23,430 nucleotides of DNA. It comes from Deltaproteobacteria bacterium (GTDB lineage: Bacteria > Desulfobacterota_B > Binatia > UBA9968). A program made the position numbers and the translations under genes. The stretch is taken from contig VBKY01000094.1 in NCBI GenBank assembly GCA_005879255.1, forward strand, positions 1 through 23,430, written 5' to 3'. Positions 8,026-15,905 of this stretch are shown one piece after another. The first letter of the stretch is position 1. Each line of letters begins with the position of its first letter. The notes beneath the pieces were generated by a model. That model saw only the letters and a list, made by a program, of their open reading frames with translations, searched no databases and was not told where the DNA came from.

Positions 8026-9063
8026 TTGAAAGCTGTTCGAATGCACGGCTACGGAGGCGTGGAGCAACTTTTTTTCGAAGATGCGGAGCAACCGACGCTC
8101 TCGGAGCCCAACGAGGTCATCGTTAAGCTCAAAGCGGCTTCGATCAATCACATCGATATTTGGAACCGCATGGGCGCAACGGGCATCAATGTGCCGATGC
8201 CGCATACCCTAGGAGCGGACGGCGCCGGCATGGTGGTTGAAGTTGGCGCGCAATCCGGCAACGTGAATGTCGGAGACGCTGTTTGCCTTTATCCGCCAAC
8301 CGGCTGTGGACGCTGCGAGTTTTGTATCACCGATCAGGATTTCATGTGTGTATATTTGCGCGTCCTGGGGGAGCGAATCGAGGGCACGTACGCGGAGTAC
8401 GTGAAGTTGCCGGCACAGAATTGTTTTCCAATTCCACAAGGATACTCTTTCGAGGAAGCGGCAGCTTTTCCGCTCGTGTTCATCACGCTTTGGCGAATGC
8501 TGATTTCCAATGCGGAGCTGAAGCCGGGGGAATCGTTGCTGATCATCGGTATTGGCGGCGGAGTGGCCAGCGCGTCCCTGCAATTGGCAAAAAAAATCGG
8601 CGCGCGGGTCATCGTCACGTCTGGTAGCGATGAGAAACTCGAGAGGGCGAAGAAATTGGGAGCAGACTACGGCATAAATCACCACAAGGCCGATTTCGCA
8701 AAGGCTGTAAGCGATTTAACCGATGGTCGCGGCGTGGACGTGGTGCTCGATTGCGTCGGCGGAGAAGTGTGGCGAAAAAGCCTCGCGTCTTTGGCGCGAG
8801 GGGGACGGCTGGTAACTTGCGGCGCAACCGCGGGCGGGCAACCGGTCGATGATATCGCGGCGCTCGTCTCCAAGCAGCTAAGAATCTACGGCTCGACGTT
8901 GGGAAGCAGAGACGAGTTTCGATTGCTCATAAGTTTCATGAACGCGACAAAAATCAAGCCGATCATCGACAGGGTCTTTGCGTTGCAGGACGGCGCGGCC
9001 GCTCAACGATATGTGGAAGAGGCCAAGCAGTTCGGGAAAGTGATCTTAAAGATCTCGGACTAA
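8026..9063 (+). CDS. Zinc-binding alcohol dehydrogenase family protein (MDR superfamily)
   Basis: A 345-residue medium-chain dehydrogenase/reductase that would oxidise an alcohol or reduce a carbonyl or enone with NAD(P). A TTG start at 8026 is preferred: GGAGG lies 4 nt before it and the product then begins MKAVRMHGYGG, the usual start of this family; the frame opens 30 nt further upstream without support. The structural zinc cysteines are C94, C97, C100 and C108 (CGRCEFC...C). The Rossmann dinucleotide loop is GIGGGVASASLQLAK (175-189). The usual catalytic-zinc Cys is absent: the position reads NHIDIW, and GHE is replaced by GADGAG, as in quinone-reductase-like branches, so a catalytic zinc is doubtful. 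It converges with the LLM oxidoreductase gene. Confidence 0.88.
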   Translation: MKAVRMHGYGGVEQLFFEDAEQPTLSEPNEVIVKLKAASINHIDIWNRMGATGINVPMPHTLGADGAGMVVEVGAQSGNVNVGDAVCLYPPTGCGRCEFCITDQDFMCVYLRVLGERIEGTYAEYVKLPAQNCFPIPQGYSFEEAAAFPLVFITLWRMLISNAELKPGESLLIIGIGGGVASASLQLAKKIGARVIVTSGSDEKLERAKKLGADYGINHHKADFAKAVSDLTDGRGVDVVLDCVGGEVWRKSLASLARGGRLVTCGATAGGQPVDDIAALVSKQLRIYGSTLGSRDEFRLLISFMNATKIKPIIDRVFALQDGAAAQRYVEEAKQFGKVILKISD

Positions 9064-9069
9064 GATCCA

Positions 9070-9092
9070 TTCAAGCCGTTCAAATCCTTCAA
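9070..9092. repeat. TTCAANNNN periodic repeat, three units
   Basis: TTCAA recurs at 9070, 9079 and 9088, exactly 9 nt apart (TTCAAGCCG, TTCAAATCC, TTCAA), directly after the stop codon of the alcohol dehydrogenase gene. The same motif occurs at four other gene boundaries in the window. Confidence 0.6.
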
Positions 9093-9130
9093 CCGAATTG
9101 AGCAGCAAGCGACTCAAGTCGGTGATTCGA

Positions 9131-10108
9131 TCAGGTGAGATCTGAGGTGTTACCAAGCAACCCGCGCCGATTGAGAGCTTCAGCGCAAGCGTCGAGAACG
9201 CCGAGTTGATCGCGCGCGGCGAAGCGTAAGACAACAGTGCCAGCGCCAGCTTCGATATACCTCTCCATCCAGTCTATCACTTCATCCCAGGATCCGGTGA
9301 CGCAGAGCATCGCGTTCGCGACCGCTTCGTAGGAGCGGTTGTAGTATTGCGCCAAAAATGATTGTCCCTCGATCACGGCTTCTTTACCGCCAGCCGCGAG
9401 GGTGAAGTAAATGCTCGCGTGAAGCGAGTTGGGATCACGGCCCGCGTCCGCTGCGTAGGCTCGAATTTTTTCCCAACACTCGTGATAGACTTCAGGACTC
9501 TTGATGTTGTTGATCCATGCATCGCCCAACCTGCCGACGCGCTTTAGACCCGGTTCGACATTGTTGGACGCGAGCCAGATCGGTACACCGCCAGGCTGAA
9601 CGGGTTTGGGTTCGATTGTGACATGCTCAAAGCGCGTGAACCTGCCTTCATGCGAAACGTCGTTCTCACGCCAGAGGCGGCGCATCACGTGCACTAGCTC
9701 TTCGCTCATCTTGATGCGTGCGCTGGGATTGAGGCCCAAGATTTCGAACTCATGTTCCTGCGTGGGTTCTTTGGGCCGGCCATAACCGACACCGAGATCG
9801 ATGCGCCCCCCGGTCATCCAGTCGAGGCTGGCGAGCTGGTAAGCCAACATCACCGGATGTCTCAGCGCCGCGAGAAAAATGGCGGTGCCCAGACGCACGC
9901 GCTGCGTGCGTGCGCCGACCGCGGCGAGCGTCGTCAGCGCGTCGATTCTCGGCCGGGCGGTAAGGCTGTCGCCGACCCAGACGGAATCATATCCTAACGC
10001 CTCGGTGCGCTCGGCGAGCTGGAAGAGGCTAGACGGATCGGAGCGGCCCGAGATGACCGCTTCGCGGGTCGGGAGCAGGACGCCGAATTTTGCTTGTGAA
10101 TCGCTCAT
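9131..10108 (-). CDS. LLM class (luciferase-like) flavin/F420-dependent oxidoreductase
   Basis: A 325-residue TIM-barrel protein of the bacterial luciferase-like superfamily, which uses FMN or coenzyme F420 for hydride transfer or monooxygenation. Recognisable stretches are KFGVLLPTREA at the start, AERTEALGYDSVWVGDSL, the VGARTQRVRLGTAIFLAALRHP core, LDWMTGGRIDLGVGYGR and PKPVQPGGVPIWLASN. The ATG at 10108 starts just before the first beta strand as in relatives; an upstream in-frame ATG at 10150 would add 14 residues with no ribosome binding site, so 10108 is preferred, though its own GAG site is weak. It is the last gene of the MaoC/CoA-transferase run. Whether F420 or FMN is used is not visible; the F420-reductase-like protein at 19.2 kb hints at F420. 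Confidence 0.87.
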   Translation of the reverse strand: MSDSQAKFGVLLPTREAVISGRSDPSSLFQLAERTEALGYDSVWVGDSLTARPRIDALTTLAAVGARTQRVRLGTAIFLAALRHPVMLAYQLASLDWMTGGRIDLGVGYGRPKEPTQEHEFEILGLNPSARIKMSEELVHVMRRLWRENDVSHEGRFTRFEHVTIEPKPVQPGGVPIWLASNNVEPGLKRVGRLGDAWINNIKSPEVYHECWEKIRAYAADAGRDPNSLHASIYFTLAAGGKEAVIEGQSFLAQYYNRSYEAVANAMLCVTGSWDEVIDWMERYIEAGAGTVVLRFAARDQLGVLDACAEALNRRGLLGNTSDLT

Positions 10109-10152
10109 ATGTTTACTCGCGAGAATGTTGAAGTCGCTGTTTTTCTCCATTC

Positions 10153-10219
10153 GTTCAAGGTTCCAGGTTCAAAGTTCGAGGCGTGGAGTGGGGGGACGTT
10201 GAACGTTGAACGTTTGAAC
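10153..10219. repeat. GTTCAA/TTGAAC inverted repeat with 7-nt periodicity
   Basis: The left arm reads TTCAAGG, TTCCAGG, TTCAAAG, TTCGAGG in 7-nt steps; the right arm reads GTTGAAC, GTTGAAC, GTTTGAAC (10198-10219). The arms are complementary and could form an imperfect hairpin. It lies upstream of the LLM gene and after MaoC, between genes on the minus strand. Confidence 0.6.
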
Positions 10220-10251
10220 AGCGGGCGCTTTTTATCGCGCTAAGCGTGCGT

Positions 10252-10716
10252 TCATTTATTGTCTTCCGCCGCGCCGCGGATCAGGCGCGCGACATCGTAC
10301 TCCATTATCGTCTCGCCGCGCTGATTCTTGACCCACTGGCGGTAGCGCACAATGCCGCCGCCGCGGGCAGGAACCGGTTTGCTGTCGAGAACTTCGATCT
10401 CGACTTGAATTGTGTCCCCGACTTTCACGGGCCCAAACAAGCGCATCTTATCCAGCCCCGCGAAGGCCATGCCCGTCCCGTGAATGATTCCAGTTTGCAC
10501 GGTCAGTCCCTCGGCCATGCCGAAGGTTAAGCTCCCAGGCGCGATGCGCTCGCCGTATAGACTCTCGTTGCGAATGTATTCCATGTCCAAGAACAGCGGC
10601 TCGGTCAGTCCGACCAACGTGACGAATTGCAAGATATCGTGCTCGGTAATCGTGCGCCGGCCAGTCGCGAAGCGCTCGCCGGAGTGAAATTCTTCGAAGG
10701 TCATACCTTTATGCAT
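10252..10716 (-). CDS. MaoC-like hotdog-fold protein (enoyl-CoA hydratase-like)
   Basis: A 154-residue single-hotdog protein of the MaoC family, whose members hydrate enoyl-CoA thioesters. Order and spacing match: FHSGERFATGRRTITEHDILQF near the N-terminus, YGERIAPGSLTFGMAEGL around 54-71 and FGPVKVGDTIQVEIEVL in the second half. The active-site element, normally GDxNPxH with catalytic Asp and His, here reads GLTEPLF (36-42): Asp is Leu and His is Phe. Normal hydratase chemistry is therefore doubtful; it may be a thioesterase-like or binding variant. AAGGA lies 7 nt before the ATG. It sits between the CaiB-type CoA-transferase and LLM genes on the same strand, so a CoA-ester substrate remains likely. 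Confidence 0.8.
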   Translation of the reverse strand: MHKGMTFEEFHSGERFATGRRTITEHDILQFVTLVGLTEPLFLDMEYIRNESLYGERIAPGSLTFGMAEGLTVQTGIIHGTGMAFAGLDKMRLFGPVKVGDTIQVEIEVLDSKPVPARGGGIVRYRQWVKNQRGETIMEYDVARLIRGAAEDNK

Positions 10717-10794
10717 GGGTATTCCTTATGTGCTGTTTAACGTGTTTTACCACATGCTGCGCTTCAAATGGGATCACCCTCGCCCACGAAGTGG

Positions 10795-10831
10795 AAGGGA
10801 AGGGTGAGGGTCATGCCCTCATCCTTCCCTT
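10795..10831. repeat. 16-bp stem hairpin, intergenic
   Basis: AAGGGAAGGGTGAGGG (10795-10810), loop TCATG, then CCCTCATCCTTCCCTT (10816-10831) pair along all 16 positions with one G-T wobble. It lies between the end of the CoA-transferase gene and the start of MaoC on the minus strand, without a T run. It looks like a dispersed GGGTGAGGG-type repeat rather than a classical terminator. Confidence 0.55.
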
Positions 10832-10892
10832 CGCCCAGAGGGAGAAGGAGAAGAATCTCCTGGTGCAAAATAACTGAAGTGACAGTTCGTCA

Positions 10893-12095
10893 TCATATGA
10901 CTTTTTTTCCTTTGAGGACCGCAATCTCGTCATTGTTTATTCCCAGCCACGACGACAACACTTCGTTGGTATGCTGTCCAAGCAGCGGCGGCGGCAGGCG
11001 AACTGATGCCGGCGTCGCGGAAAATTTGACCGGGATACCCGCCATGCGCACTGATCCCGCCGTCGGATGTTCGACTTCCACCAGCATGTCTCTGTGGCCC
11101 ACCTGTGGCGCGGCGAAAACTTGATCGATGGTTTGAATCGGCGCGCAGGGCACTTCGGCTGCGTTCAAGATCTTTAGCCAGGTTTCATTATCGCGGCTGC
11201 GAAACATTTCAGTGAGCATCGCGATGAGCACCGCGCGGTTTTCCACTCGATTGGCGTTTTTGGCAAAGCGGGTGTCATCGGCTATCTCGGTCTTGCCGAT
11301 CGCCTGGCAGAAGCGCCGCCAGATTCCTTCGCTGGCAACGCCGATCACGAGATAACTGTCAGCCGTCTGAAAACTCTGATAGGGCACGATCGTCGGATGG
11401 GCGTTGCCCCAACGACCCGGAACTTGTCCGCCGACGAGATAGTTGCTGCCGGCGTTGATCAAACTTGCCACTTCGGCTTCGAGTAGTGAAGTATCGATCC
11501 TCTGTCCGACGCCGAGTTTTTCTCGCGCGAATAACGCGGCGGTAATGGATTTTCCCAGCATCAAGCCTGCCACCAGGTCGATGATCGCGACGCCGACTTT
11601 GGTAGGCTCGCCGTCGGGCGCTCCGGTGATGCTCATCAATCCGCCCCAGGCTTGAACGATGAGATCGTAGCCAGGCACAGCGCTCATCGGGCCGTCTGCG
11701 CCGAACCCCGAGAGCGACGCATAGATGAGTTTGGAATTGACAGCGCGTAGATTTTCGTCGCCGAGCCCTAGGTGTTCCATCGTTCCCGGACGAAAATTTT
11801 CGATCAGCACGTCAGCGGATGCCGCCAGGCGGCGAATCAAATCTACACCTTCGTCTGTTTTAAGATCGACGGTGATGCTTTTTTTGTTCCGGTTGACGCA
11901 AAGAAAGTACGCGCTTTCGCCGCCGGCGAAGGGCGGGCCCCAGCCGCGGGTGTCGTCGCCGACGCCGGGCTGCTCGACTTTGACCACCTCGGCGCCGAGA
12001 TCGCCGAGAAACATGGTGCAGTAGGGACCGGCAAGGACGCGCGTAAGGTCGAGAACGCGGATGCCGTCTAGAGGGCCGCTCTTTAGATCAGACAT
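10893..12095 (-). CDS. CaiB/BaiF family (class III) CoA-transferase
   Basis: A 400-residue class III CoA-transferase, which moves CoA between organic acids in the cytosol. The N-terminus GPLDGIRVLDLTRVLAGPYC, the segment NRNKKSITVDLKTDEG (69-84), VLIENFRPGTMEHLGLG (96-112) and GYDLIVQAWGGLMSITG (142-158) are family hallmarks. The catalytic Asp that forms the acyl-anhydride is D173 in VAIIDLVAGLM. Length matches typical members (about 400). No clear ribosome binding site precedes the ATG; instead a TTCAA repeat abuts it. It lies downstream of the carboxymuconolactone decarboxylase-like gene and upstream of MaoC, suggesting activation of an organic acid to a CoA ester for further breakdown. Confidence 0.93.
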   Translation of the reverse strand: MSDLKSGPLDGIRVLDLTRVLAGPYCTMFLGDLGAEVVKVEQPGVGDDTRGWGPPFAGGESAYFLCVNRNKKSITVDLKTDEGVDLIRRLAASADVLIENFRPGTMEHLGLGDENLRAVNSKLIYASLSGFGADGPMSAVPGYDLIVQAWGGLMSITGAPDGEPTKVGVAIIDLVAGLMLGKSITAALFAREKLGVGQRIDTSLLEAEVASLINAGSNYLVGGQVPGRWGNAHPTIVPYQSFQTADSYLVIGVASEGIWRRFCQAIGKTEIADDTRFAKNANRVENRAVLIAMLTEMFRSRDNETWLKILNAAEVPCAPIQTIDQVFAAPQVGHRDMLVEVEHPTAGSVRMAGIPVKFSATPASVRLPPPLLGQHTNEVLSSWLGINNDEIAVLKGKKVI

Positions 12096-12097
12096 GG

Positions 12098-12151
12098 TTC
12101 AAATCGTTCAAGCGCTTCGCTCCGTCCAGAGGTTCCAATCGTTTGATGAGA
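12098..12151. repeat. TTCAANNNN periodic repeat upstream of the CoA-transferase gene
   Basis: TTCAAATCG (12098), TTCAAGCGC (12107) and TTCGCTCCG (12116) follow each other in 9-nt steps, followed by degenerate TTCCAATCG and TTTGATGAG units. The array begins two bases upstream of the CoA-transferase start codon, where a ribosome binding site would be expected. Confidence 0.5.
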
Positions 12152-12182
12152 CAAAATCACGCTGGTGGCGAAAACGAATGGG

Positions 12183-12557
12183 TTACTTAAGTTCAATTCC
12201 CTTGGTTTTCAGAATCTCGTCCAGCGTTTCGACGCCGAGCCAGAGGCCCGGCATGCCGCCGGGAATTGCCGCGACCTCGATGGCTTCGAGAACTTCTCTA
12301 GGACTTGCGCCCAACGTCAGGGCGCGCTCGCTGTGAAGTTTGACGCCGCGCGGGCGGTTAAGCGCGCACGTGATGCCGACCATGATCAGTTCTTTGGTCT
12401 TGCGCGGCAGGGCACCTTCGCGGCCGAACGTGGCGTCGACATAAATGCCTTTGAGCTTTTCGAAATACTCTGGATCTAACTTGGCGATAATGTTGTAGGC
12501 TTTGTTCTCCGCGCCCAACGAGGCTTTGTCGAATGCTTTTTTCGCTGCGTCTGCCAT
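12183..12557 (-). CDS. Carboxymuconolactone decarboxylase (AhpD-like) family protein
   Basis: A 124-residue all-helical protein of the CMD/AhpD family. The segments LPRKTKELIMVGITCALNRPRGVKLHSERALTLGASPREVLEAIEVAAIPGGMPG (about residues 50-104) match the family core. The AhpD redox CxxC is absent: only one Cys (ITCALN) is near the core, and His is kept in KLHSERA, so peroxiredoxin-partner activity is unlikely and a decarboxylase or lyase-type or unknown role remains. AGGAGG lies 8 nt before the ATG, a strong start. It is upstream of the CoA-transferase gene on the same strand, with an 87-nt gap filled by TTCAA repeats. Confidence 0.87.
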   Translation of the reverse strand: MADAAKKAFDKASLGAENKAYNIIAKLDPEYFEKLKGIYVDATFGREGALPRKTKELIMVGITCALNRPRGVKLHSERALTLGASPREVLEAIEVAAIPGGMPGLWLGVETLDEILKTKGIELK

Positions 12558-12634
12558 AAGCGGTCCTCCTGTAGGTTCTTACCTTGTAAATGTTCAACAA
12601 AACGACTTTAAGAAAATTTATCGCGCCAAAACAC

Positions 12635-12820
12635 CAACAATACTCGAGTCAAAATCCGAAATCCGAAGCTCCAAATCCGAAACAAACTCAGAGACAAATA
12701 AATCTCAAATCGGGAAAATCCAAAACACCGAATCCGAGGGAAGCTGGTTTGGGATTTTACCTATTTTGCTCATTTGAAATTGTTTCGAATTTCGGATTTC
12801 GTGCTTCGAATTTTTTGCTC
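12635..12820. repeat. Long imperfect palindrome of AAATCCGAAA words
   Basis: A non-coding AT-rich stretch has repeated words CAAAATCCGAAATCCGAAG and CCAAATCCGAAACAAAC on the left (12650-12700) and their near-complements TTGTTTCGAATTTCGGATTTC and TTCGAATTTTTTGC words on the right (12780-12820). It could fold into a long imperfect hairpin of about 170 nt. It fills the 326-nt gap between the ThDP enzyme and the CMD-like gene. A related word occurs near 3825-3838. It resembles dispersed intergenic palindromes known from many environmental genomes. Confidence 0.6.
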
Positions 12821-12883
12821 TTCGCGCCTTTGCGCGAGTCACTCCGATTGGGTTGCGACTTTGCTGCGCCCAGTTTTTTGCGG

Positions 12884-14566
12884 TTAATCCTTTCTGGTAT
12901 TCTGACTAATAACCACGTCGACGAGCGCCGGACCGTTTTGCTCTAGCGCGCGCTTGAGCGCCGGCTCGATCGCATCAGGCTGTTCCACGCGTTGGCCGAA
13001 TATGCCGAAGGTGTCGGCGAGCCTGGCGAAGTTGATATCGGGGCCGGTGATCTCGGCACCCATTTCCGCGGCGATTCTGATTCTTTCTTCGGAGCCGCGA
13101 AATTGGTTCTTCACTGCCATGTACGCGCGGTTGTTGAAAACGATCACGACCAGCGGCACTCGATACTTGGCCAGCGTCCAAAGACCCTGGATGCCGAACA
13201 TGCAACTGCCGTCGCCGAGACACGCCACCACACGACGTTTGGGCGACGCGAGCTTTGCGCCGATCGCAGCACCCAAGCCCCAGCCGAGAAATCCGCCGGA
13301 CGAATTGGAAAAATAAGATCGTCCGGGCGAGAACTGGAAATTGGCCATGAGAATGTCTTTGCTGGTCGGGCTTTCATTGACGATTAACGCATCTTTTTCT
13401 ATGAGCCGGTCCATTGTGCGAGCCAACCGCGCCGCGTTGATCGGTGTTGAGTCCCAGCCTTGCTTCACTCTGTTTTCCAGCTCGGCGTTCACCTGTTCTT
13501 TAGCTTTTCTGATGCGCTCCAAGCGTTCGGCTTTGGCGTCGAATGCCGCGGCAAATTTCGGATAGGTCTCGACCAGTGACCTTAGTGCACTCTTGGCGTC
13601 GGCGATGACACCGAGGTCGACGGGAAACACTTTGCCGATTTCCCAAGGATCTTCTTCGATGTGGATAGAGCGCGTGTCAGGTTTGATCACCGGCTCCGAC
13701 AGGTAGCGGTACTCTCGGATCAAGCGACAGCCGATGGCGAAAATCAAATCCGGTTCGCCCCAAACGGGAAGATCGAACGAGGGTTGCCGTTCGGCGATCT
13801 GGAAGCTCTGCGGGTGCGTGGTCGGAAAAGCGAGAAACGAATAACGCGGCTCCATAACGACGGGCGCGGCAACCATCTCGGCGAACTTGATCAGCTCTTC
13901 CGTCGCGCCGCCTTTGGCGACGCCGCTGCCGGCAACGATCACCGGTCGCTTCGCATGCGCCAGCAGCTTCGCGGCTTCGGCCAACGCTTCCGGATCGCCG
14001 GCGATGCGCGGCACGATTCGCGAACGATCGGCTTCTGGGTTCGCAATGGTGATCGTTTCGCCAAGCAGATTACTTGGAAGAGCGAGATAGACCGGACCCG
14101 TCGGCGGTGTGGAAGCTACCTTGAAGGCGCGATTCAAATACTCGGGAATGCGGTCGGCGCGATGGACTTCTGCGCTCCATTTGGTGAACTGCTTGGTCAT
14201 TTCGACGAGATCTTTCCCTTCCGTGTGGGAATCGCGACCGCCAATCCGCGTGTCGACATTGGTAGACGTCACGATGACCGGCGAGCGGTCCCGATAGGCG
14301 TCGTAGAGCGCGCCGATCGCATTGGCCGATCCCGGCAGGGTGCTCACCTGCGCAAGCTGCGGTCGGCCGGTGACACGCGCATGACCGTCGGCCATGGCCA
14401 CGACACAAGTCTCGTGCATCGCCAAGACAAAACGGATTTTCTCCTGATCGGCGATGGTGCCGATGAATTCTTGCCCGCTCGTCCCCGGTAGACCGAATAC
14501 ATAATCGATTCCGTGGGCCGCCGCGACTTCCAGATAAGCTTGCGAGGCGATTTTTTCTTGAGGCAT
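12884..14566 (-). CDS. Thiamine diphosphate-dependent enzyme (acetolactate synthase / benzoylformate decarboxylase-like)
   Basis: A 560-residue three-domain ThDP enzyme that would decarboxylate or ligate 2-oxo acids in the cytosol. The N-terminal PYR domain holds the catalytic Glu E52 in LAMHETCVVAMADGHAR. The middle domain includes RPVIVAGSGVAKGGA (207-221). The C-terminal PP domain has the cofactor motif GDG (451-453) with the paired Asn NN at 478-479, 24 residues later. Length agrees with the family. AAGGAG lies 9 nt before the ATG. It is the first gene of the run leading to CMD, CoA-transferase, MaoC and LLM, although repeat-filled gaps separate them. Acetolactate synthase itself is unlikely because no small subunit or branched-chain genes are nearby; 2-oxo acid or oxalyl-CoA-type decarboxylation is possible. 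Confidence 0.88.
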   Translation of the reverse strand: MPQEKIASQAYLEVAAAHGIDYVFGLPGTSGQEFIGTIADQEKIRFVLAMHETCVVAMADGHARVTGRPQLAQVSTLPGSANAIGALYDAYRDRSPVIVTSTNVDTRIGGRDSHTEGKDLVEMTKQFTKWSAEVHRADRIPEYLNRAFKVASTPPTGPVYLALPSNLLGETITIANPEADRSRIVPRIAGDPEALAEAAKLLAHAKRPVIVAGSGVAKGGATEELIKFAEMVAAPVVMEPRYSFLAFPTTHPQSFQIAERQPSFDLPVWGEPDLIFAIGCRLIREYRYLSEPVIKPDTRSIHIEEDPWEIGKVFPVDLGVIADAKSALRSLVETYPKFAAAFDAKAERLERIRKAKEQVNAELENRVKQGWDSTPINAARLARTMDRLIEKDALIVNESPTSKDILMANFQFSPGRSYFSNSSGGFLGWGLGAAIGAKLASPKRRVVACLGDGSCMFGIQGLWTLAKYRVPLVVIVFNNRAYMAVKNQFRGSEERIRIAAEMGAEITGPDINFARLADTFGIFGQRVEQPDAIEPALKRALEQNGPALVDVVISQNTRKD

Positions 14567-14594
14567 TCTTTAATGACTCCTTTTCGGCGCGGCT

Positions 14595-14672
14595 GTTCAA
14601 ACGTTCAAGGGTTCAAGGTTCAACGTGTTCAAATCGTTTCCGCAAAACCTCGAACTTTTGAACCATTGAACA
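14595..14672. repeat. GTTCAA/TTGAAC inverted repeat
   Basis: Five GTTCAA words (GTTCAAAC, GTTCAAGG, GTTCAAG, GTTCAAC, GTGTTCAAATCG) lie on the left and TCGAACTTTTGAACCATTGAAC on the right, arms being complementary. It sits between the substrate-binding protein stop and the ThDP enzyme ribosome binding site, both on the minus strand. Confidence 0.6.
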
Positions 14673-14690
14673 AATTACCTTACTCAAACT

Positions 14691-15686
14691 CTACGGCCAA
14701 ACCGATTTAATGAATCCCGTGGTTTCTAGCTCGTCCATGAAGCTCGTATCCATGAATTCCTCGGCTTTACGGCCTTTCGCCTTCGGATTGCCCTCGGCCA
14801 GGAGGTTGAGCGCGGTTTCGACTGCTTTGGGATTGATCTTCGGGACCTTCTTTGTGTAACGGGTGGTGAAAAGATCATAAGTAGTCGTAAGAAGCTCCCG
14901 GTCATTCACGCCGCCATATTTTCTCAGCGCGCGGATGCCTAACTCTTTGTCCGTCAGGAGGCGGCGGGTTCCCTCGACGTAGGCCTTGAGAAATCTCAAA
15001 ACGACCTCTCTGTGAGCGTTAGCGTATTTGCGGCTCGCCACCACCGTGGTGGAGGGAATATCCAATCCGGAGTCGGCAAAGTCCAGAAGCGTCTTGACGC
15101 CCATTTTTTCGGCTTGCAACGAATTAGGAAAAGAGATCACGCCGCCATCGACCTTCTTCTGAGCAATGGCCACGACCATGTCCGGCAATCTGCCGATCTG
15201 CAAGAGCTTCACATCCTTCTGCGGTTCCAATCCCCAATTTTTAAGCACCGGCCGAAGCAGCAGATCCGTGAGAGAGCCAAAGCGAGTGACCGCGACGGTT
15301 TTTCCTTTGAGGTCCCTCGGACCGGAGATGCCGCTGTGAACCATGAGTTTCATGGGCTGGCTATCGTTGGAGCTGGCCAGGAGAATAAGGTCCGATCCTT
15401 CCACCGACGCTTGAAGAAAAACCAGACCGGAGACCGACGAGAAATCCAGTTGGCCCGCCACGTGTACGGCAATCAACTGGACGCCTTGGATATAGATCAT
15501 TTCGGGTTCGAAGCCGTATTTTTCAAAGAGATTTGCCTCTTTGGTCGCAAAGAGCGGATAAAAGTTGGCGCTCGGGGACGGGTATCCTACTCTGAGGCGC
15601 TCGGCCGATGCGTCGTTGGCCTGCGACGCGTGCAGAGAGATCGACACGAGGAAAGTTAACAGCCGGATTGAGTAAAGCGTTTTCAT
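14691..15686 (-). CDS. ABC transporter substrate-binding protein (NMT1/SsuA-like)
   Basis: A 331-residue secreted protein with a signal peptide (MKTLYSIRLLTFLVSISLHA..., cut near ASA at about 28). The mature start ERLRVGYPSPSANFYPLFATKEANLFEKYGFEPE is typical of NMT1-like binding proteins; DLKGKTVAVTRFGSLTDLLLRP (about 120-140) forms the hinge-side loop and the C-terminus ends DELETTGFIKSVWP. AGGAGGG lies 6-7 nt before ATG, a firm start. Directly upstream lies a decayed N-terminal fragment of a second such gene, then an amidohydrolase. The RFGSLTDL motif is shared with the plus-strand binding protein at 18.1 kb, so the two are paralogues. No transporter membrane genes accompany it. Ligand unknown. 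Confidence 0.88.
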   Translation of the reverse strand: MKTLYSIRLLTFLVSISLHASQANDASAERLRVGYPSPSANFYPLFATKEANLFEKYGFEPEMIYIQGVQLIAVHVAGQLDFSSVSGLVFLQASVEGSDLILLASSNDSQPMKLMVHSGISGPRDLKGKTVAVTRFGSLTDLLLRPVLKNWGLEPQKDVKLLQIGRLPDMVVAIAQKKVDGGVISFPNSLQAEKMGVKTLLDFADSGLDIPSTTVVASRKYANAHREVVLRFLKAYVEGTRRLLTDKELGIRALRKYGGVNDRELLTTTYDLFTTRYTKKVPKINPKAVETALNLLAEGNPKAKGRKAEEFMDTSFMDELETTGFIKSVWP

Positions 15687-15699
15687 GTCACACCCTCCT

Positions 15700-15895
15700 G
15701 AAGTCTTGGACCAACAACAGTAAGGTCAACGCTCCTTCGACACGATCGGAGGTAAAAAAACTCGCGCTGGGTGAAGGATAGCCGATTCGAATTCGCGCCA
15801 GCTCAGCGCTATCGAAAAGGAAGCCCAGAACGAGATCAGGGCACCTAGGGCGATCAGCGGAAGCAACGCAAGTTCTTTGCTTGGGATCAGGGTAA
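15700..15895 (-). pseudogene. Decayed N-terminal remnant of a substrate-binding protein gene
   Basis: On the minus strand, GAGGAG is followed by a frame reading PSKELALLPLIALGALISFW, continuing ASFSIALS: a signal-peptide-like stretch without a standard start codon. One base-shift later a second frame reads AELARIRIGYPSPSASFF, then diverges and stops. IRIGYPSPSASFF closely matches RLRVGYPSPSANFYPLF at the mature start of the intact binding protein immediately downstream. The nucleotides differ at many third positions, so this is an old paralogue, frameshifted near the signal-peptide junction and truncated after about 15 mature residues, not a fresh tandem copy. Confidence 0.6.
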
Positions 15896-15905
15896 CTCCT
15901 CAAGA

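Noticed and set aside
13661..14491. Long plus-strand open frame (276 codons) opposite the ThDP enzyme gene
   Set aside because: It mirrors the high-GC third positions of the real minus-strand gene, which has clear cofactor motifs; the antisense product shows no family features.
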